From NCBI GenBank assembly GCA_037144255.1, contig JBAWXE010000003.1:1-64000 (forward strand): a stretch of DNA of 64,000 nt, given 5' to 3'. Every line of letters starts with the position of its first letter. Within the stretch, counting starts at the first letter, position 1. This document shows positions 26,864-36,576 of this stretch, piece after piece. Source of the DNA: JBAWXE01 sp037144255. Lineage in GTDB: Bacteria; Bacteroidota; Bacteroidia; Chitinophagales; Chitinophagaceae. Below the pieces are notes generated by a model, which saw nothing but the letters and a program-made list of their open reading frames with translations, made no database searches and had not been told where the DNA came from. The position numbers were made by a program, and so were the translations under genes.

Positions 26864-28243
26864 TTAATCTCTGGCACCGCGATCTCTAACAAGAGTACCT
26901 TCAGTTGTAGCCAGGCCCTCCACCACACGTTCGTTCACTTTTTTACGACCCATGCTTTCGTAATAGAATCCGAGTTCTGCCATTTTTTCCAGTGTGTATA
27001 CGTTACGTCCGTCGAAAATAGCAGGGTTTTTCAAGCTAGAGCTTATGCGATCGAAACTTGGGTTGCGGAACTCGCTCCACTCCGTTACGATAATGAGTGC
27101 ATCAGCACCATCAACAGCAGAGTATTGGTCGGTAGCGAAAGTGATCTTGTTGCCAAAGATGCGTTCTACATTAGGCATAGCTTCAGGATCGAATGCAGTT
27201 ACTTGCGCACCCGCAGCTAATAATTCATTGATGAGTTCCAAAGCCGGAGCTTCTCGAATATCATCAGTTTCCGGTTTGAAAGCCAGACCCCAGATAGCGA
27301 ATTTGCGATCTTTTAAGTCATTGCCGAAACATTCTTTTATCTTTTTACCAAGTATGGTCTTTTGTTTATCATTTACTTTCATTACGGTTTGCACCAGTTG
27401 AAAGTCATAGTCCCACTCGCGGGCAGTTTGGGCTAAAGCCTGAACATCCTTAGGAAAGCAACTACCACCATAACCAACACCAGGGAACAGGAAGCGTTTA
27501 CCTATGCGGGAATCACTGCCTATACCAATACGTATCCAGTCAACATTAGCACCTGCTTTTTCGCAAAGGTTAGCCATTTCATTCATGAAAGATATGCGCA
27601 TGGCCAGATATGCATTAGCTGCATACTTGGTCATTTCTGCGGAACGCTCATCCATGAAGTAGATAGGATTACCTTGACGAACGAACGGTTGATAAAGCTC
27701 ATCCATCAGTTTCTTAGCTCTGTCGGATGAAGTGCCTATTACCACGCGGTCGGGTTTCAGGAAATCTTCTACAGCCACCCCTTCACGAAGGAATTCGGGG
27801 TTAGAAACTACGTCGAAGAATTTATGATCCAGATTTTGTTCCAGCACCATAGATACTTTCTCAGCAGTACCAACAGGAACTGTACTCTTATTGACGATCA
27901 CTTTATAGCTAGTAATAATGGTACTAAGCTTTTTGGCAACATCCAGAACGAACTGAAGATCGGCTGCGCCGTCTTTGCCCGGAGGTGTAGGTAAGGCGAG
28001 GAAAATGATCTGAGCATCCTTGATACCTTCTTCTATAGAAGTGGTAAAATGGAGTCGTTTTTCCTTGATATTTCTTTCCAGAAGTACATCCAGACCCGGT
28101 TCGTAAATAGGGGATTTACCAGCCTTTAATTGTTTGATCTTGTCTTCATTGATGTCGATACAGAGCACATTGTTGCCAGTTTCAGCAAAACATGTTCCGG
28201 TAACGAGGCCTACATAGCCCGTACCTATAATGGCTATTTGCAT
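26864..28243 (-). CDS. ugd: UDP-glucose 6-dehydrogenase
   Basis: NAD-dependent oxidation of UDP-glucose to UDP-glucuronate. The N-terminal GTGYVGLVTGTCFAETGN, the catalytic segment GYGGSCFPKDVQAL with the active-site Cys, and GLAFKPETDDIREAPAL are diagnostic. Length 459 aa is typical. First gene of a two-gene unit with the UDP-xylose synthase. The divergent gene on the other side is an unrelated lipoprotein. Confidence 0.96.
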   Translation of the reverse strand: MQIAIIGTGYVGLVTGTCFAETGNNVLCIDINEDKIKQLKAGKSPIYEPGLDVLLERNIKEKRLHFTTSIEEGIKDAQIIFLALPTPPGKDGAADLQFVLDVAKKLSTIITSYKVIVNKSTVPVGTAEKVSMVLEQNLDHKFFDVVSNPEFLREGVAVEDFLKPDRVVIGTSSDRAKKLMDELYQPFVRQGNPIYFMDERSAEMTKYAANAYLAMRISFMNEMANLCEKAGANVDWIRIGIGSDSRIGKRFLFPGVGYGGSCFPKDVQALAQTAREWDYDFQLVQTVMKVNDKQKTILGKKIKECFGNDLKDRKFAIWGLAFKPETDDIREAPALELINELLAAGAQVTAFDPEAMPNVERIFGNKITFATDQYSAVDGADALIIVTEWSEFRNPSFDRISSSLKNPAIFDGRNVYTLEKMAELGFYYESMGRKKVNERVVEGLATTEGTLVRDRGARD

Positions 28244-28368
28244 ATGTTATATGTGAAATATTTTCGTAAAAGTAATTATTATTTTGGGCGAAAGTGAGTT
28301 AAGAAGATGTAAATTGGCATTTATTCCCTTATTTTTTGGGATTTCAGCCAAACTTTTATTTATTTAGA

Positions 28369-28391
28369 GGCGTCTTTAATATGGAGACGTC
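28369..28391 (+). promoter_or_regulatory. Small hairpin upstream of the lipoprotein gene
   Basis: GGCGTCT (28369-28375) and AGACGTC (28385-28391) pair over 7 bp with one G-T wobble, followed by TTTT, 36 nt before the ATG at 28427. It could be an attenuator, a leader structure or chance; no promoter box was found around it. Confidence 0.3.
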
Positions 28392-28426
28392 TTTTACAAA
28401 AAGTAGAGAACGAAAAAATACCAATT

Positions 28427-29275
28427 ATGTTTAAATCGAGAATATTAGTCTCTATTAGTACCGCTATTGTCGCTATGGCAATCTTTGCTTTTATGGGTTG
28501 CGGTAAGGGAACTATTTCTGCATTGCCTGGTGAGAATATAAGTTATACTACGGATCACGCGCTATTAGCACGTACATTCAATGATGCACAGACCATTGCT
28601 GACCAAGCAGTAATGACCAATGCTACAACATTAGGGACATGTGTAAATGTTAATCTTGATACTATTAGTCAATATCCTATTCGTATTGTTACCATCAATT
28701 TTGGTTTGACAAATTGCCTGAACGCAGATGGAAAGCATCGTCATGGTAAAATGGCAATATCATGGATCGGTAAATATGATGATAGTAGTGTGATCAAGCA
28801 TATTTCATTCGATCAGTATTATGTAGACAGTAATTTTGTGAATGGTAAGATCGATTTCAGAAATACAGGTACAGACTCATTCGGGCATCCCATAACAGCA
28901 GTTACCATAACAGATGGTCAAATAACATACACTAATGATAGTGCCATTGTAGGATGGAGTGCTAAGCTGACACGCACTTGGCTGGATGGTTATAAGACAG
29001 GTGATATCATGGATGACACTTATCAATTAACAGGTAGTGGTACACTGCAACGTCAAAACATAGAAAGCAAGATAGTTACTTATAGTACAATTACAGTGAA
29101 CTATGGCGTGCCATTGCTTATAGCAATGAATTGCAAGTTTATTGAACAAGGTACAGTACTATTCAACATTCCTCATAACAACAATGTACGCACATTGGAT
29201 TATGGTAATGGTACTTGTGATGGTAATGCTACTATCAATGTGGATAATATAGTTTACAATATCCTATTCCAATAA
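28427..29275 (+). CDS. Predicted lipoprotein, function unknown
   Basis: Not recognised. The first 25 residues form a lipoprotein signal (AMAIFAFMGCGKG, with the lipobox FMGC). The mature protein of about 258 residues is rich in Thr, Asn and Asp and looks all-beta, with repeated strand-like stretches (YPIRIVTINFGLTNCLNADG, KMAISWIGKYDD, ITYTNDSAIVGWSAKL). Four Cys residues after the lipid Cys could form disulfides. It is monocistronic and ends before a terminator. Probably anchored in the outer membrane, facing the periplasm or surface. Confidence 0.6.
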   Translation: MFKSRILVSISTAIVAMAIFAFMGCGKGTISALPGENISYTTDHALLARTFNDAQTIADQAVMTNATTLGTCVNVNLDTISQYPIRIVTINFGLTNCLNADGKHRHGKMAISWIGKYDDSSVIKHISFDQYYVDSNFVNGKIDFRNTGTDSFGHPITAVTITDGQITYTNDSAIVGWSAKLTRTWLDGYKTGDIMDDTYQLTGSGTLQRQNIESKIVTYSTITVNYGVPLLIAMNCKFIEQGTVLFNIPHNNNVRTLDYGNGTCDGNATINVDNIVYNILFQ

Positions 29276-29299
29276 GAAGAGAAGGATCTTAAATATTGA

Positions 29300-29325
29300 A
29301 TAGCCTCCGAAAGATCGGGGGCTAT
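29300..29325. terminator. Terminator between convergent genes
   Basis: ATAGCCTCCGA (29300-29310), loop AAGA, TCGGGGGCTAT (29315-29325): an 11 bp stem with one G-T wobble. It separates the lipoprotein gene (+) and the class III aminotransferase gene (-). Confidence 0.75.
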
Positions 29326-29329
29326 ATAT

Positions 29330-30502
29330 TTATAAACAACTGAGAAGGATAGAACAGGCAGTTCTTATTTCATCTGTTGTGATGGTGAGAGGAGGAGCAA
29401 TGCGAATGCAATTGGAAGCAAATAGGAACCAATCGGAGAATAGGCCTTTATCCAAGCATTTATTTAATGTTTGTAGTACAAGTTCAGGACTCTCCAGTTC
29501 TATAGCCATCAACAAGCCCTTACTACGAACAGCCTTAATCGAAGGGTGCTGTAATTGAGAATGGAATAGTTTTTCTTTTTCAATGACAGTATCTATCAGC
29601 TTTTCATCCAATAAAACATGCATAGCTGCAATGCCGGCTGCACAACATATAGGGTGACCACCAAATGTAGTGATGTGCCCTAATACAGGACCATTAGTAA
29701 ATAACTGCATTAGGGAGTAAGAAGCAATAAAAGCCCCCATAGGCATACCGCCACCTAGTGCTTTGCCTAGTAATACAATATCGGGTATGATTCCATAATG
29801 TTCAAATCCCCAAAGTTTACCTGTACGCCCAAATCCACATTGTATCTCATCGAAGATGAGTAAAGTGCCTGTTTTGTTGCAACGAGCACGAAGTGCTTGT
29901 AACCATTGCAAAGAAGGTTCAATGACCCCAGCTTCAGCCTGAACTGTCTCGATAATGACACATGCTGTTTCTGTATTGATTGCATCTATTAGAGACAGAG
30001 AGTTGTAATCATAATGCCATACACCAGGCATGAGTGGTCGAAATGAGTTTCTCCAATATTCGCTACCCATAACACTCAAGGCTCCTAAAGTGGCACCATG
30101 ATAGCTATTGTTGCAGCTGATGACCTGTGGGCGGCCTGTAGCACGGCGAGCAAGTTTTAAAGCCCCTTCCGTGGCCTCAGTACCGGAATTAGTAAAGTAT
30201 ACACAATTTAGTGTGGAAGGCAAGTGTTGGGTAAGTAAATGAGCATATTCCGACTGTGGGCTCTGTATCAGTTCTCCATATACCATGATGTGTAGGTATT
30301 CATCTGCCTGTTTTTTAATAGCAGATACTACAGCATGGTGCTTGTGACCGATGTTGCAAACACTAATGCCACCTATAAGGTCTAAGAATTTATTGCCATC
30401 GGCATCATACAGATAATTGCCCGAAGCTGATACTATATGTAACCCGATAGGAGTATCGGATGTTGGAGCTATATGTTGCTGAAACAATTGTCTGATATTC
30501 AT
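29330..30502 (-). CDS. Class III PLP aminotransferase (acetylornithine aminotransferase-like)
   Basis: Fold-type I class III transaminase of 390 aa. LDLIGGISVCNIGHKH, YFTNSGTEATEGALKLARR, LIFDEIQCGFGRTGKLWGFE, the PLP lysine in VLLGKALGGGMP and HITTFGGHPICCAAG follow the family. The closest named group is ArgD-like (acetylornithine/ornithine-type amino donors). No other arginine genes are nearby, so the substrate is uncertain. It has a -7 box 4 nt before its start and stands alone between two terminators. Confidence 0.85.
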   Translation of the reverse strand: MNIRQLFQQHIAPTSDTPIGLHIVSASGNYLYDADGNKFLDLIGGISVCNIGHKHHAVVSAIKKQADEYLHIMVYGELIQSPQSEYAHLLTQHLPSTLNCVYFTNSGTEATEGALKLARRATGRPQVISCNNSYHGATLGALSVMGSEYWRNSFRPLMPGVWHYDYNSLSLIDAINTETACVIIETVQAEAGVIEPSLQWLQALRARCNKTGTLLIFDEIQCGFGRTGKLWGFEHYGIIPDIVLLGKALGGGMPMGAFIASYSLMQLFTNGPVLGHITTFGGHPICCAAGIAAMHVLLDEKLIDTVIEKEKLFHSQLQHPSIKAVRSKGLLMAIELESPELVLQTLNKCLDKGLFSDWFLFASNCIRIAPPLTITTDEIRTACSILLSCL

Positions 30503-30506
30503 AAGC

Positions 30507-30514
30507 CAAAATTA
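30507..30514 (-). promoter_or_regulatory. -7 box directly upstream of the aminotransferase start
   Basis: Minus strand TAATTTTG, an exact TAnnTTTG, ends only 4 nt before the ATG (30500-30502). Usual start distances place the transcription start on or just inside the start codon. Confidence 0.55.
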
Positions 30515-30561
30515 ATGCCTTAGTGCTAATATAGGTAGCTATGGAGTGTTAATACAAAAGA

Positions 30562-30586
30562 AAAAGGAGCTGAAGCAGCTCCTTTT
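30562..30586 (-). terminator. Terminator of the phosphate operon after phoU
   Basis: AAAAGGAGCTG and CAGCTCCTTTT form a perfect 11 bp stem around a 3 nt loop. Read on the minus strand it is followed by a T-rich stretch (TTTTTCTTTTG), 25 nt beyond the phoU stop. Confidence 0.85.
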
Positions 30587-30610
30587 AAGTATGGTATATA
30601 GTCAATAAGA

Positions 30611-31279
30611 CTATTCTTTAGTAGTAGATTGGTGTTTGAGTACTTTTGCTTCTATAAAGAATATGATCTCCTCAGAAATATTTTTTATCTGATCACCAAC
30701 TCTTTCCAGTTTGCGGATAATAGAAATTGCGTACAGACCTTGTTCTACATTGGAAGGGTTTTCCTTGATATTGTTAGAGATGATCTTGATAGCATTGATA
30801 TTGATATGATCCAAGAATTCATCTTTCTTGAAAATGCTTCTTGCCAAGGCTGTGTCTTCACTATCTAGAGCGGTTTGTGATTCCTGCAGCATTATCATAC
30901 ATTCATCATACATTTTCAGTAGTTGAGTTTGCTCTAACAGAGAATGTTCAAAACGCTCGTCAGTACTTAATACATATTTGGCAATGCCTTCGGCAATATC
31001 ACCAATGCGTTCTAGATTGGTGTTGATCTTAAGGATAGCTAAAACAAAACGGAGATCGATAGCTACGGGGCAGAATAGAGCGAGAATATTTTCACAATCT
31101 CTATCGATAGCTAATTCGTAAGAATTGACCCTTTTTTCCTTGAGGACTACTTCGCGAGCTAAGTCTCTATCGAAAGAGATAAGAGATTGTCTTGCTTTCT
31201 TTAATTGCAAAATAACTAACTCCCACATTTTATCTATTTCTTCCTGTAAAGACTTTAATTCATTAGCTAACGGTGACAT
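30611..31279 (-). CDS. phoU: PhoU, phosphate signalling regulator
   Basis: Two repeated three-helix bundles of the PhoU family: LLSFDRDLAREVVLKEKRVNSYELAID-like residues in the first half (ARE-VVLKEKRVNSYE, LALFCPVAIDLRFVLAILKI, LERIGDIAEGIAKYV) and SIFKKDEFLDHININAIKII with LERVGDQIKNISEEIIF in the second. The Asp/Glu clusters bind metals. PhoU links the PstSCAB transporter to the PhoR kinase and dampens phosphate signalling; no phoB/phoR is in the window. Length 222 aa. Last gene of the pst operon. Confidence 0.93.
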   Translation of the reverse strand: MSPLANELKSLQEEIDKMWELVILQLKKARQSLISFDRDLAREVVLKEKRVNSYELAIDRDCENILALFCPVAIDLRFVLAILKINTNLERIGDIAEGIAKYVLSTDERFEHSLLEQTQLLKMYDECMIMLQESQTALDSEDTALARSIFKKDEFLDHININAIKIISNNIKENPSNVEQGLYAISIIRKLERVGDQIKNISEEIIFFIEAKVLKHQSTTKE

Positions 31280-31335
31280 ACTATTTGCAATATTTAATTA
31301 TAAAAATAAATAGCGTTTTTGTGAATTTAATGTTT

Positions 31336-32094
31336 TTAACTGAATCTGCCTGTAATATAATTCTGGGTACGTGTATCTTTTGGGCTAGTAAACATCATTT
31401 TTGTATCATCATATTCTACTAACTCACCCATGTAGAAGAATGCAGTTTTTTCGCTAACACGAGCTGCTTGTTGCATATTGTGAGTCACGATGACCAAGGT
31501 GTAATTCTTCTTAAGATCGAACAGTAGCTCCTCAACACTAGCAGTAGAGATAGGGTCGAGGGCTGATGTTGGTTCATCAAGTAGTAATACTTCTGGTTCC
31601 ATAGCGATTGCGCGCGCTATACATAGGCGTTGTTGCTGACCACCGGAAAGAAAAGTGCCCTTTTTGTGCAAGGTGTCTTTTACTTCTTTCCATAGAGCTG
31701 CTTTGCTAAGTGAGCTTTCAACTATATTGTCTCTATCTGCTTTGCTAAGTTTTATCCCATTGAGCTTATAACCGGCTATTACATTGTCGTATATACTAAG
31801 ATTAGGAAATGGGTTAGGGCGTTGGAATACCATGCCTATTTTCAAACGAACGAATATGGGGTGCATATCGTAAATGTCCTCATTGTTTAAGGTCATCTTG
31901 CCGGCAGCACGTGCACCTGGTAATAATTCGTGCATGCGGTTGATACAACGAAGGAAAGTAGTTTTACCACAACCAGATGGGCCCATAACAGCAATAACCG
32001 TATTCTTTGGGATGGTCATAGTGACATCCTTTACTACATGGTTATCGCCAAAATATGCGTTAAATTTTTCTGTACTTATAATTGTATGTTCCAT
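31336..32094 (-). CDS. pstB: PstB, phosphate ABC transporter ATPase
   Basis: ATPase of the high-affinity phosphate importer. Walker A GPSGCGKTTFLRCINRM, ABC signature LSGGQQQRLCIARAIA, Walker B VLLLDEPTSALDPIST, and the PstB-specific MHELLPGARAAGKMTLNNEDIYD (start MHELLPGAR) are seen. Length 252 aa. Its start overlaps the pstA 3' end by 19 nt, so the two are coupled. Works on the inner face of the inner membrane. Confidence 0.97.
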   Translation of the reverse strand: MEHTIISTEKFNAYFGDNHVVKDVTMTIPKNTVIAVMGPSGCGKTTFLRCINRMHELLPGARAAGKMTLNNEDIYDMHPIFVRLKIGMVFQRPNPFPNLSIYDNVIAGYKLNGIKLSKADRDNIVESSLSKAALWKEVKDTLHKKGTFLSGGQQQRLCIARAIAMEPEVLLLDEPTSALDPISTASVEELLFDLKKNYTLVIVTHNMQQAARVSEKTAFFYMGELVEYDDTKMMFTSPKDTRTQNYITGRFS

Positions 32095-32921
32095 CTTCTT
32101 GTTATCAGCTTAGTAGAAATATTAAGTAGTAAAACCCATGCTAGTAGTATAAGAGATGCGCCCCATGCTAGATCGTGCCAATCGTTGTAAGGGCTGGTAG
32201 CGTAATTGAATATCAAAAGAGGTAAGCTTTGCATAGGCTTACGCATATCTGCATTGAGATACGGATTGCCAAATGCAGTAAATAATAAAGGAGCAGTTTC
32301 ACCAGCTACACGAGCTATAGATAACATGACGCCAGATAAGATACCGCTAATGCCGCAAGGTAAAACAACCTTAAGTATAACACGATGATATGGCATACCT
32401 AATGCTAATGCTGCTTCTTTGAGGGAAGGTGGTAATAGTTTTAAAGTTTCTTCGGTAGAGCGAACTACTATTGGTAACATCATAATGGATAATGCAATGC
32501 TACCTGACAATGCAGAGAAACCACCTAAAGGTTTTACCAACCAGAAGTATGCTACTATACCAATAACGATGGAAGGTACGCCCTGTAATATGTCTACAGA
32601 AAGACGGCTCCAATAAGCCAGTTTGCTATTTTTATTTTCGCTGAGATATATGCCTGATAAGATACCTACTGGTATAGCGATGATCGCAGCAACAGCTACC
32701 ATCATCAGACTACCTAAGAGCGCATTGGCAATACCACCACCGGTTTCGCCTACAGGTTTTGGGATATTGGTCAGAAAATGCCAATTGATCTTTGTAGCGC
32801 CTGCCTGAATGATATAAGCGAGTATAGCTAAAAGCGGAATGACACACATGAATGCCAGTATGATGATCAAAGCCTTAAAGCCATTGCTTTTGCCTAATCT
32901 ATATTTTACGTGAGGATCCAT
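32076..32921 (-). CDS. pstA: PstA, phosphate ABC transporter permease
   Basis: Six-helix inner membrane permease. The N-terminal helix LIIILAFMCVIPLLAILAYII and the conserved loop GMPYHRVILKVVLPCGISGILSG (EAA-type loop ALALGMPYHRVI) identify it. VARVAGETAPLLFTAFG matches the PstA signature. Length 281 aa is standard. It sits 3 nt after pstC and overlaps pstB. Confidence 0.95.
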   Translation of the reverse strand: MDPHVKYRLGKSNGFKALIIILAFMCVIPLLAILAYIIQAGATKINWHFLTNIPKPVGETGGGIANALLGSLMMVAVAAIIAIPVGILSGIYLSENKNSKLAYWSRLSVDILQGVPSIVIGIVAYFWLVKPLGGFSALSGSIALSIMMLPIVVRSTEETLKLLPPSLKEAALALGMPYHRVILKVVLPCGISGILSGVMLSIARVAGETAPLLFTAFGNPYLNADMRKPMQSLPLLIFNYATSPYNDWHDLAWGASLILLAWVLLLNISTKLITRRWNIQL

Positions 32922-32924
32922 ACC

Positions 32925-33914
32925 TTATTCGTTTGTGAATTTAGAGATGATCCTTTTACCTATCATATTGATAACAACGGTAACGAGGAATAATACTAAA
33001 CCTAATTCTATCAATGCGGACAGATATACGGTTCTGTCAGCTTCTGTAAATTCATTGGCTATGACACTGGCCATAGTATTTCCCGGAGCAAAGATGCTTT
33101 TGGGTATGAGACTAGTATTGCCTATTACCATTGTTACAGCCATGGTCTCACCCAAAGCGCGGCCCAAGGATAATAGTATACCTGCGAATAATCCTGATTT
33201 GGTATAAGGGAGTATAACACTACGGATAACCTCGTAACGAGTAGCTCCCAAAGAATATGCGCCTTCTTTAAGTGGAGATGGTACCATTTGTATCATGGAA
33301 CGACCTAAAGAAGCTGCATAAGGAATGATCATCACTGCTAGTATAAGTGATGATGTAAAGATGCCGATACCCAAAGGTGGAACATCTATTTTATTTTCAA
33401 AACTCCGAACTATCGGCACTAATACTGCCAAGCCCCAGAAGCCATAAATAACGGATGGGACAGCTGCAATAAGTTCTACTGTATTTTTTAAGAAGTTAGA
33501 TATTGGTCCTTTAGGGAAATACTCTCCTAAAAAGATAGCAATGGCAAATGAGAATGGTATGGATATAATAAGTGCTAAAAATGATGTAAGTAACGTGCCT
33601 ATCAGGAAAGGGAATGCCCCATATATATTTTGTACAGGATCCCATGTCTTGCCCCACAGATAACCAATGCCTAATGTTTTAATGGAAGGAATTGACTGTA
33701 CTATTAAAGTGAGAAATATGCCAAATACCAGAACTATCATAGCTATAGCCATGATGACCAGAGTGCGCCTGAAACCATTTTCTGTTCGTATCTGACGATA
33801 AGAACGACTGATGCGTTTATTACTCTTCACTTTTTCGGGTGTTTTTAATATGTAATTACCCGCAGTATTTTCTAAACTGCGGGTAATTACGTTATTATCT
33901 ATGGATGTGTCCAT
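32925..33914 (-). CDS. pstC: PstC, phosphate ABC transporter permease
   Basis: Partner permease of PstA. An N-terminal cytoplasmic extension of about 50 residues precedes the first helix (TLVIMAIAMIVLVFGIFLTLI). GYLWGKTWDPVQNIYGAFPFL, AIFLGEYFPKGPISN, and the EAA loop SLGATRYEVIRSVILPYTKSG with LGRALGETMAVTMVIGN are conserved PstC features. Length 329 aa. Lies 17 nt downstream of pstS. Confidence 0.96.
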   Translation of the reverse strand: MDTSIDNNVITRSLENTAGNYILKTPEKVKSNKRISRSYRQIRTENGFRRTLVIMAIAMIVLVFGIFLTLIVQSIPSIKTLGIGYLWGKTWDPVQNIYGAFPFLIGTLLTSFLALIISIPFSFAIAIFLGEYFPKGPISNFLKNTVELIAAVPSVIYGFWGLAVLVPIVRSFENKIDVPPLGIGIFTSSLILAVMIIPYAASLGRSMIQMVPSPLKEGAYSLGATRYEVIRSVILPYTKSGLFAGILLSLGRALGETMAVTMVIGNTSLIPKSIFAPGNTMASVIANEFTEADRTVYLSALIELGLVLFLVTVVINMIGKRIISKFTNE

Positions 33915-33931
33915 TATGTATTTGCTATTAT

Positions 33932-35053
33932 TTATTGCAATACCGGCTTCCCATCATAGGTAGCTGATTTCAATTGTGCTTCAGCAACAGCAACCGCTGC
34001 AGGAGAAAGAGGCGCATAATTCAAAGCCTGACAATATTGTTGGCCTTCGTGAATGTTCCACCACAATAATTTCAACAGTTTAGTAGAGCGATCAGCAGAG
34101 CGGTTGTCATATTTTTGCTCTTTGTAGATCAATGCCCATGTAAAACCAGAGATAGGATAACCTTCAGCAGCTTCAGTATTAGTCAAAGATACTTTTGCAT
34201 CAGCCGGGATCTGGATATTAGCAGCAGCAGTTACAGAAGCGATGCTAGGAGTAATGAAATTTCCAGCTTTGTTCTGCATTTTAGCGTATGCCATACCATT
34301 TTGGATAGCATAAGACAGCTCAATATAACCAACAGCACCAGGAGTTTGTTTGATAAGACCAGCAACACCTTCGTTGCCTTTACCACCCAGACCTACAGGC
34401 CAGTTTACAGAAGAACCTTTACCTACTTTCTTTTCCCACTCTTCACTTACTTTAGATAAGTATGTAGTGAAGATGTTAGATGTACCACTTCCGTCAGAAC
34501 GATGTGCGATAACGATACCTGTAGCAGGTAATTTCACACCTTTGTTGATAGCTGCGATCTTAGCATCATTCCATTTAGTGATCTTACCTAAGAATATATC
34601 AGCCAGAACAGCAGGAGTCAGTTTCAGCGTATCCTTTACTTCAGGTAAATTGTAGCTTAATACAACAGCACCTGCAGTCATTGGAATATGTATAGCTGGA
34701 GATGGCATTTTAGCTGTTTGCTCATCATTCAGTACTGCGTCAGAAGCACCAAAGTCAACTGTTTTGTTAGTTAACTGAAGGATACCACCACCAGAACCTA
34801 TAGATTGATAGTTTACTTTCAGGCCATTGGTCTTATTGTACTCAGAGAACATCTTAGAGAACAAAGGATAGATGAAAGTACTACCGGCACCCAATAAAGT
34901 ATTGTCGTCGCCTGCAGCATTTGCTGTGCTATCAGATTTTTTTGTGTCGCCGTTGCCGGAAGTGCCGTTGCAACTGAACAAACTCATACTACCGGCAATG
35001 GCTAAAGCCAACCCTGCGAGTGTGAGTCCTTTGATTTGTTTTGTAGCGTTCAT
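33932..35053 (-). CDS. pstS: PstS, phosphate-binding lipoprotein
   Basis: Periplasmic solute-binding protein of the phosphate importer. The signal ends in a lipobox (IAGSMSLFSC), so it is membrane-anchored. GAGSTFIYPLFSKMFSEY and SIGSGGGI form the first phosphate loop, VDFGASDAVLND and IAHRSDGSGTSNIFTTYLS the other ligand loops, and KVGKGSSVNWPVGLGGKGNE is typical. Length 373 aa. It follows the porin gene by 36 nt. Confidence 0.96.
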   Translation of the reverse strand: MNATKQIKGLTLAGLALAIAGSMSLFSCNGTSGNGDTKKSDSTANAAGDDNTLLGAGSTFIYPLFSKMFSEYNKTNGLKVNYQSIGSGGGILQLTNKTVDFGASDAVLNDEQTAKMPSPAIHIPMTAGAVVLSYNLPEVKDTLKLTPAVLADIFLGKITKWNDAKIAAINKGVKLPATGIVIAHRSDGSGTSNIFTTYLSKVSEEWEKKVGKGSSVNWPVGLGGKGNEGVAGLIKQTPGAVGYIELSYAIQNGMAYAKMQNKAGNFITPSIASVTAAANIQIPADAKVSLTNTEAAEGYPISGFTWALIYKEQKYDNRSADRSTKLLKLLWWNIHEGQQYCQALNYAPLSPAAVAVAEAQLKSATYDGKPVLQ

Positions 35054-35089
35054 TTTGTTTGTTTTTGAATGAGTTCCTGTATATAAAGA

Positions 35090-36358
35090 TTATTTACCGT
35101 AGATATAGTAGATGGTCAAACGAGCTACTAAGTCATAATTGCTTGCAGCATTTGATGTGTATTTGGTTGCACTTGCGTTATCGTAATTGTTGTACCAAAT
35201 GTTTGGCATGATGTGTACATTCTTAACAGGAGTGAAATCGATACCGGCAGTAACGAAGTTTTCTCTTGTTTTAGGATCATACTGAGAAGTAAGAGCTGAA
35301 TATGAAGTGAAAGCTGTACCAGTACCAGTTACTGCACTAATATTACCAGATGGGTCATATTTGTCGTAACGAGCAAAGAAACCTAACTTGTCTTTGTAGA
35401 TACGTCCGCGTGTAAACAGAGAGAATGCATAAGCATTGGTAGTACGGTAGTAAGTTTTACCATCTGTACCAGTAGCTTTGATATCGCCCATCAATGTATT
35501 TACAAAACCTTCAAAACCGATAGTCAGTTTAGGGCCATTGTAAGCAAGGAACAATTTGGTCATGTTACGATCATGGTGCCATGTTGGGGTCCAGTTGATA
35601 CGTTGGTAGTCCTGATACAAATCTATAATGAGGTGTTTGTCAAATACTTTAGCATAAACATCACCATAGAACCATTTAAATTGATCGTTTTCTGGTTTTG
35701 CACTTTGACCGTTACCTACCATTACGTTGTAACCAAATTCCATATCCTTTGTGTTATAGAATTTGCCTTGTAATGTTGTACCGAAATCAAAAGAAGGAGT
35801 ACGGCGTATATCCGATACAGTTCTTTCGATAGAACGGTAACCCCAGATAGCCTCAGACATCATAGGGAATGAAGGCGTAGCTACCTGACCGAAAACGAGG
35901 TCAGTACCTTTCCATATACCTTTCCAGCGAATGTTAGCCAATTTGATATAAGGAGAGAACTTTCCGTTTGTTAAAAGATCTCCAGAAGCTGCACCGGCAG
36001 AATCGAGGCCTTTAGTATTCTTATATATAGTAGGTACTATATTGTCTTCTGCAGCTAAAAGGAATTCAGCAGAGAATTTTTCACTGATATTATAATCATA
36101 ACCTAGGTATAAGCGACGGAATTGGAACATGCTGTTACCTTCTCTTACACCAGTATATTGGTTAGAACCACCACGGTTCAGAGAGTCAGTATGTGTTTTT
36201 ACTGCAAAATCAGCGAAGCCGTAGCCCCAGAGTTTGCCACTAGGTTTGAATTCTGTGTCTTGTGCATTTGCATTAAGAGCAAGAGCAGAGAGTGCTACTA
36301 GTGTAATAGCAGTGCCTTTTTTTACTGCAGTAAAAATGGTTGTAAGATTTCTTTGCAT
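35090..36358 (-). CDS. Phosphate-selective porin O/P-like outer membrane protein
   Basis: A cleavable signal peptide ends at LALNANAQ (about residue 33). The mature part is a beta-barrel of the porin O/P family: FRRLYLGYDYNISEKFSAEFLLA, ANIRWKGIWKGTDLVFGQ, SFPMMSEAIWGYRSIER, then alternating strands ending in the aromatic LVARLTIYYIYGK. Its position at the head of the pst operon fits uptake of phosphate across the outer membrane. Length 422 aa. A 10 bp spaced direct repeat just upstream may be a regulatory site. Confidence 0.88.
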   Translation of the reverse strand: MQRNLTTIFTAVKKGTAITLVALSALALNANAQDTEFKPSGKLWGYGFADFAVKTHTDSLNRGGSNQYTGVREGNSMFQFRRLYLGYDYNISEKFSAEFLLAAEDNIVPTIYKNTKGLDSAGAASGDLLTNGKFSPYIKLANIRWKGIWKGTDLVFGQVATPSFPMMSEAIWGYRSIERTVSDIRRTPSFDFGTTLQGKFYNTKDMEFGYNVMVGNGQSAKPENDQFKWFYGDVYAKVFDKHLIIDLYQDYQRINWTPTWHHDRNMTKLFLAYNGPKLTIGFEGFVNTLMGDIKATGTDGKTYYRTTNAYAFSLFTRGRIYKDKLGFFARYDKYDPSGNISAVTGTGTAFTSYSALTSQYDPKTRENFVTAGIDFTPVKNVHIMPNIWYNNYDNASATKYTSNAASNYDLVARLTIYYIYGK

Positions 36359-36389
36359 ATGGAGTTAATTTTGACGCAAAGGAACTCTA

Positions 36390-36409
36390 TGCAGTTTATT
36401 GCAGTATTA
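36390..36409 (-). promoter_or_regulatory. Direct repeat upstream of the porin-pst operon (possible Pho-type site)
   Basis: TGCAGTTTAT and TGCAGTATT follow each other with a 10 bp period, 32 nt upstream of the porin start codon. Two short direct repeats one helical turn apart are the layout of PhoB-type response regulator sites, though the sequence differs from the E. coli Pho box and the period there is 11. Confidence 0.35.
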
Positions 36410-36576
36410 AGGGAATGTTAAGCTAATATTATCAAATGGAAGGTCGATAAATACATTAAATAAAAATAAATTTATCTGTAACGATATAAAATCCAATACC
36501 AGAGAGGGTTTTGCTAAATTTTTAAGCACAAATTATACATGTAAAATATCGGTATGGATATTTGTTGTTTTATGCC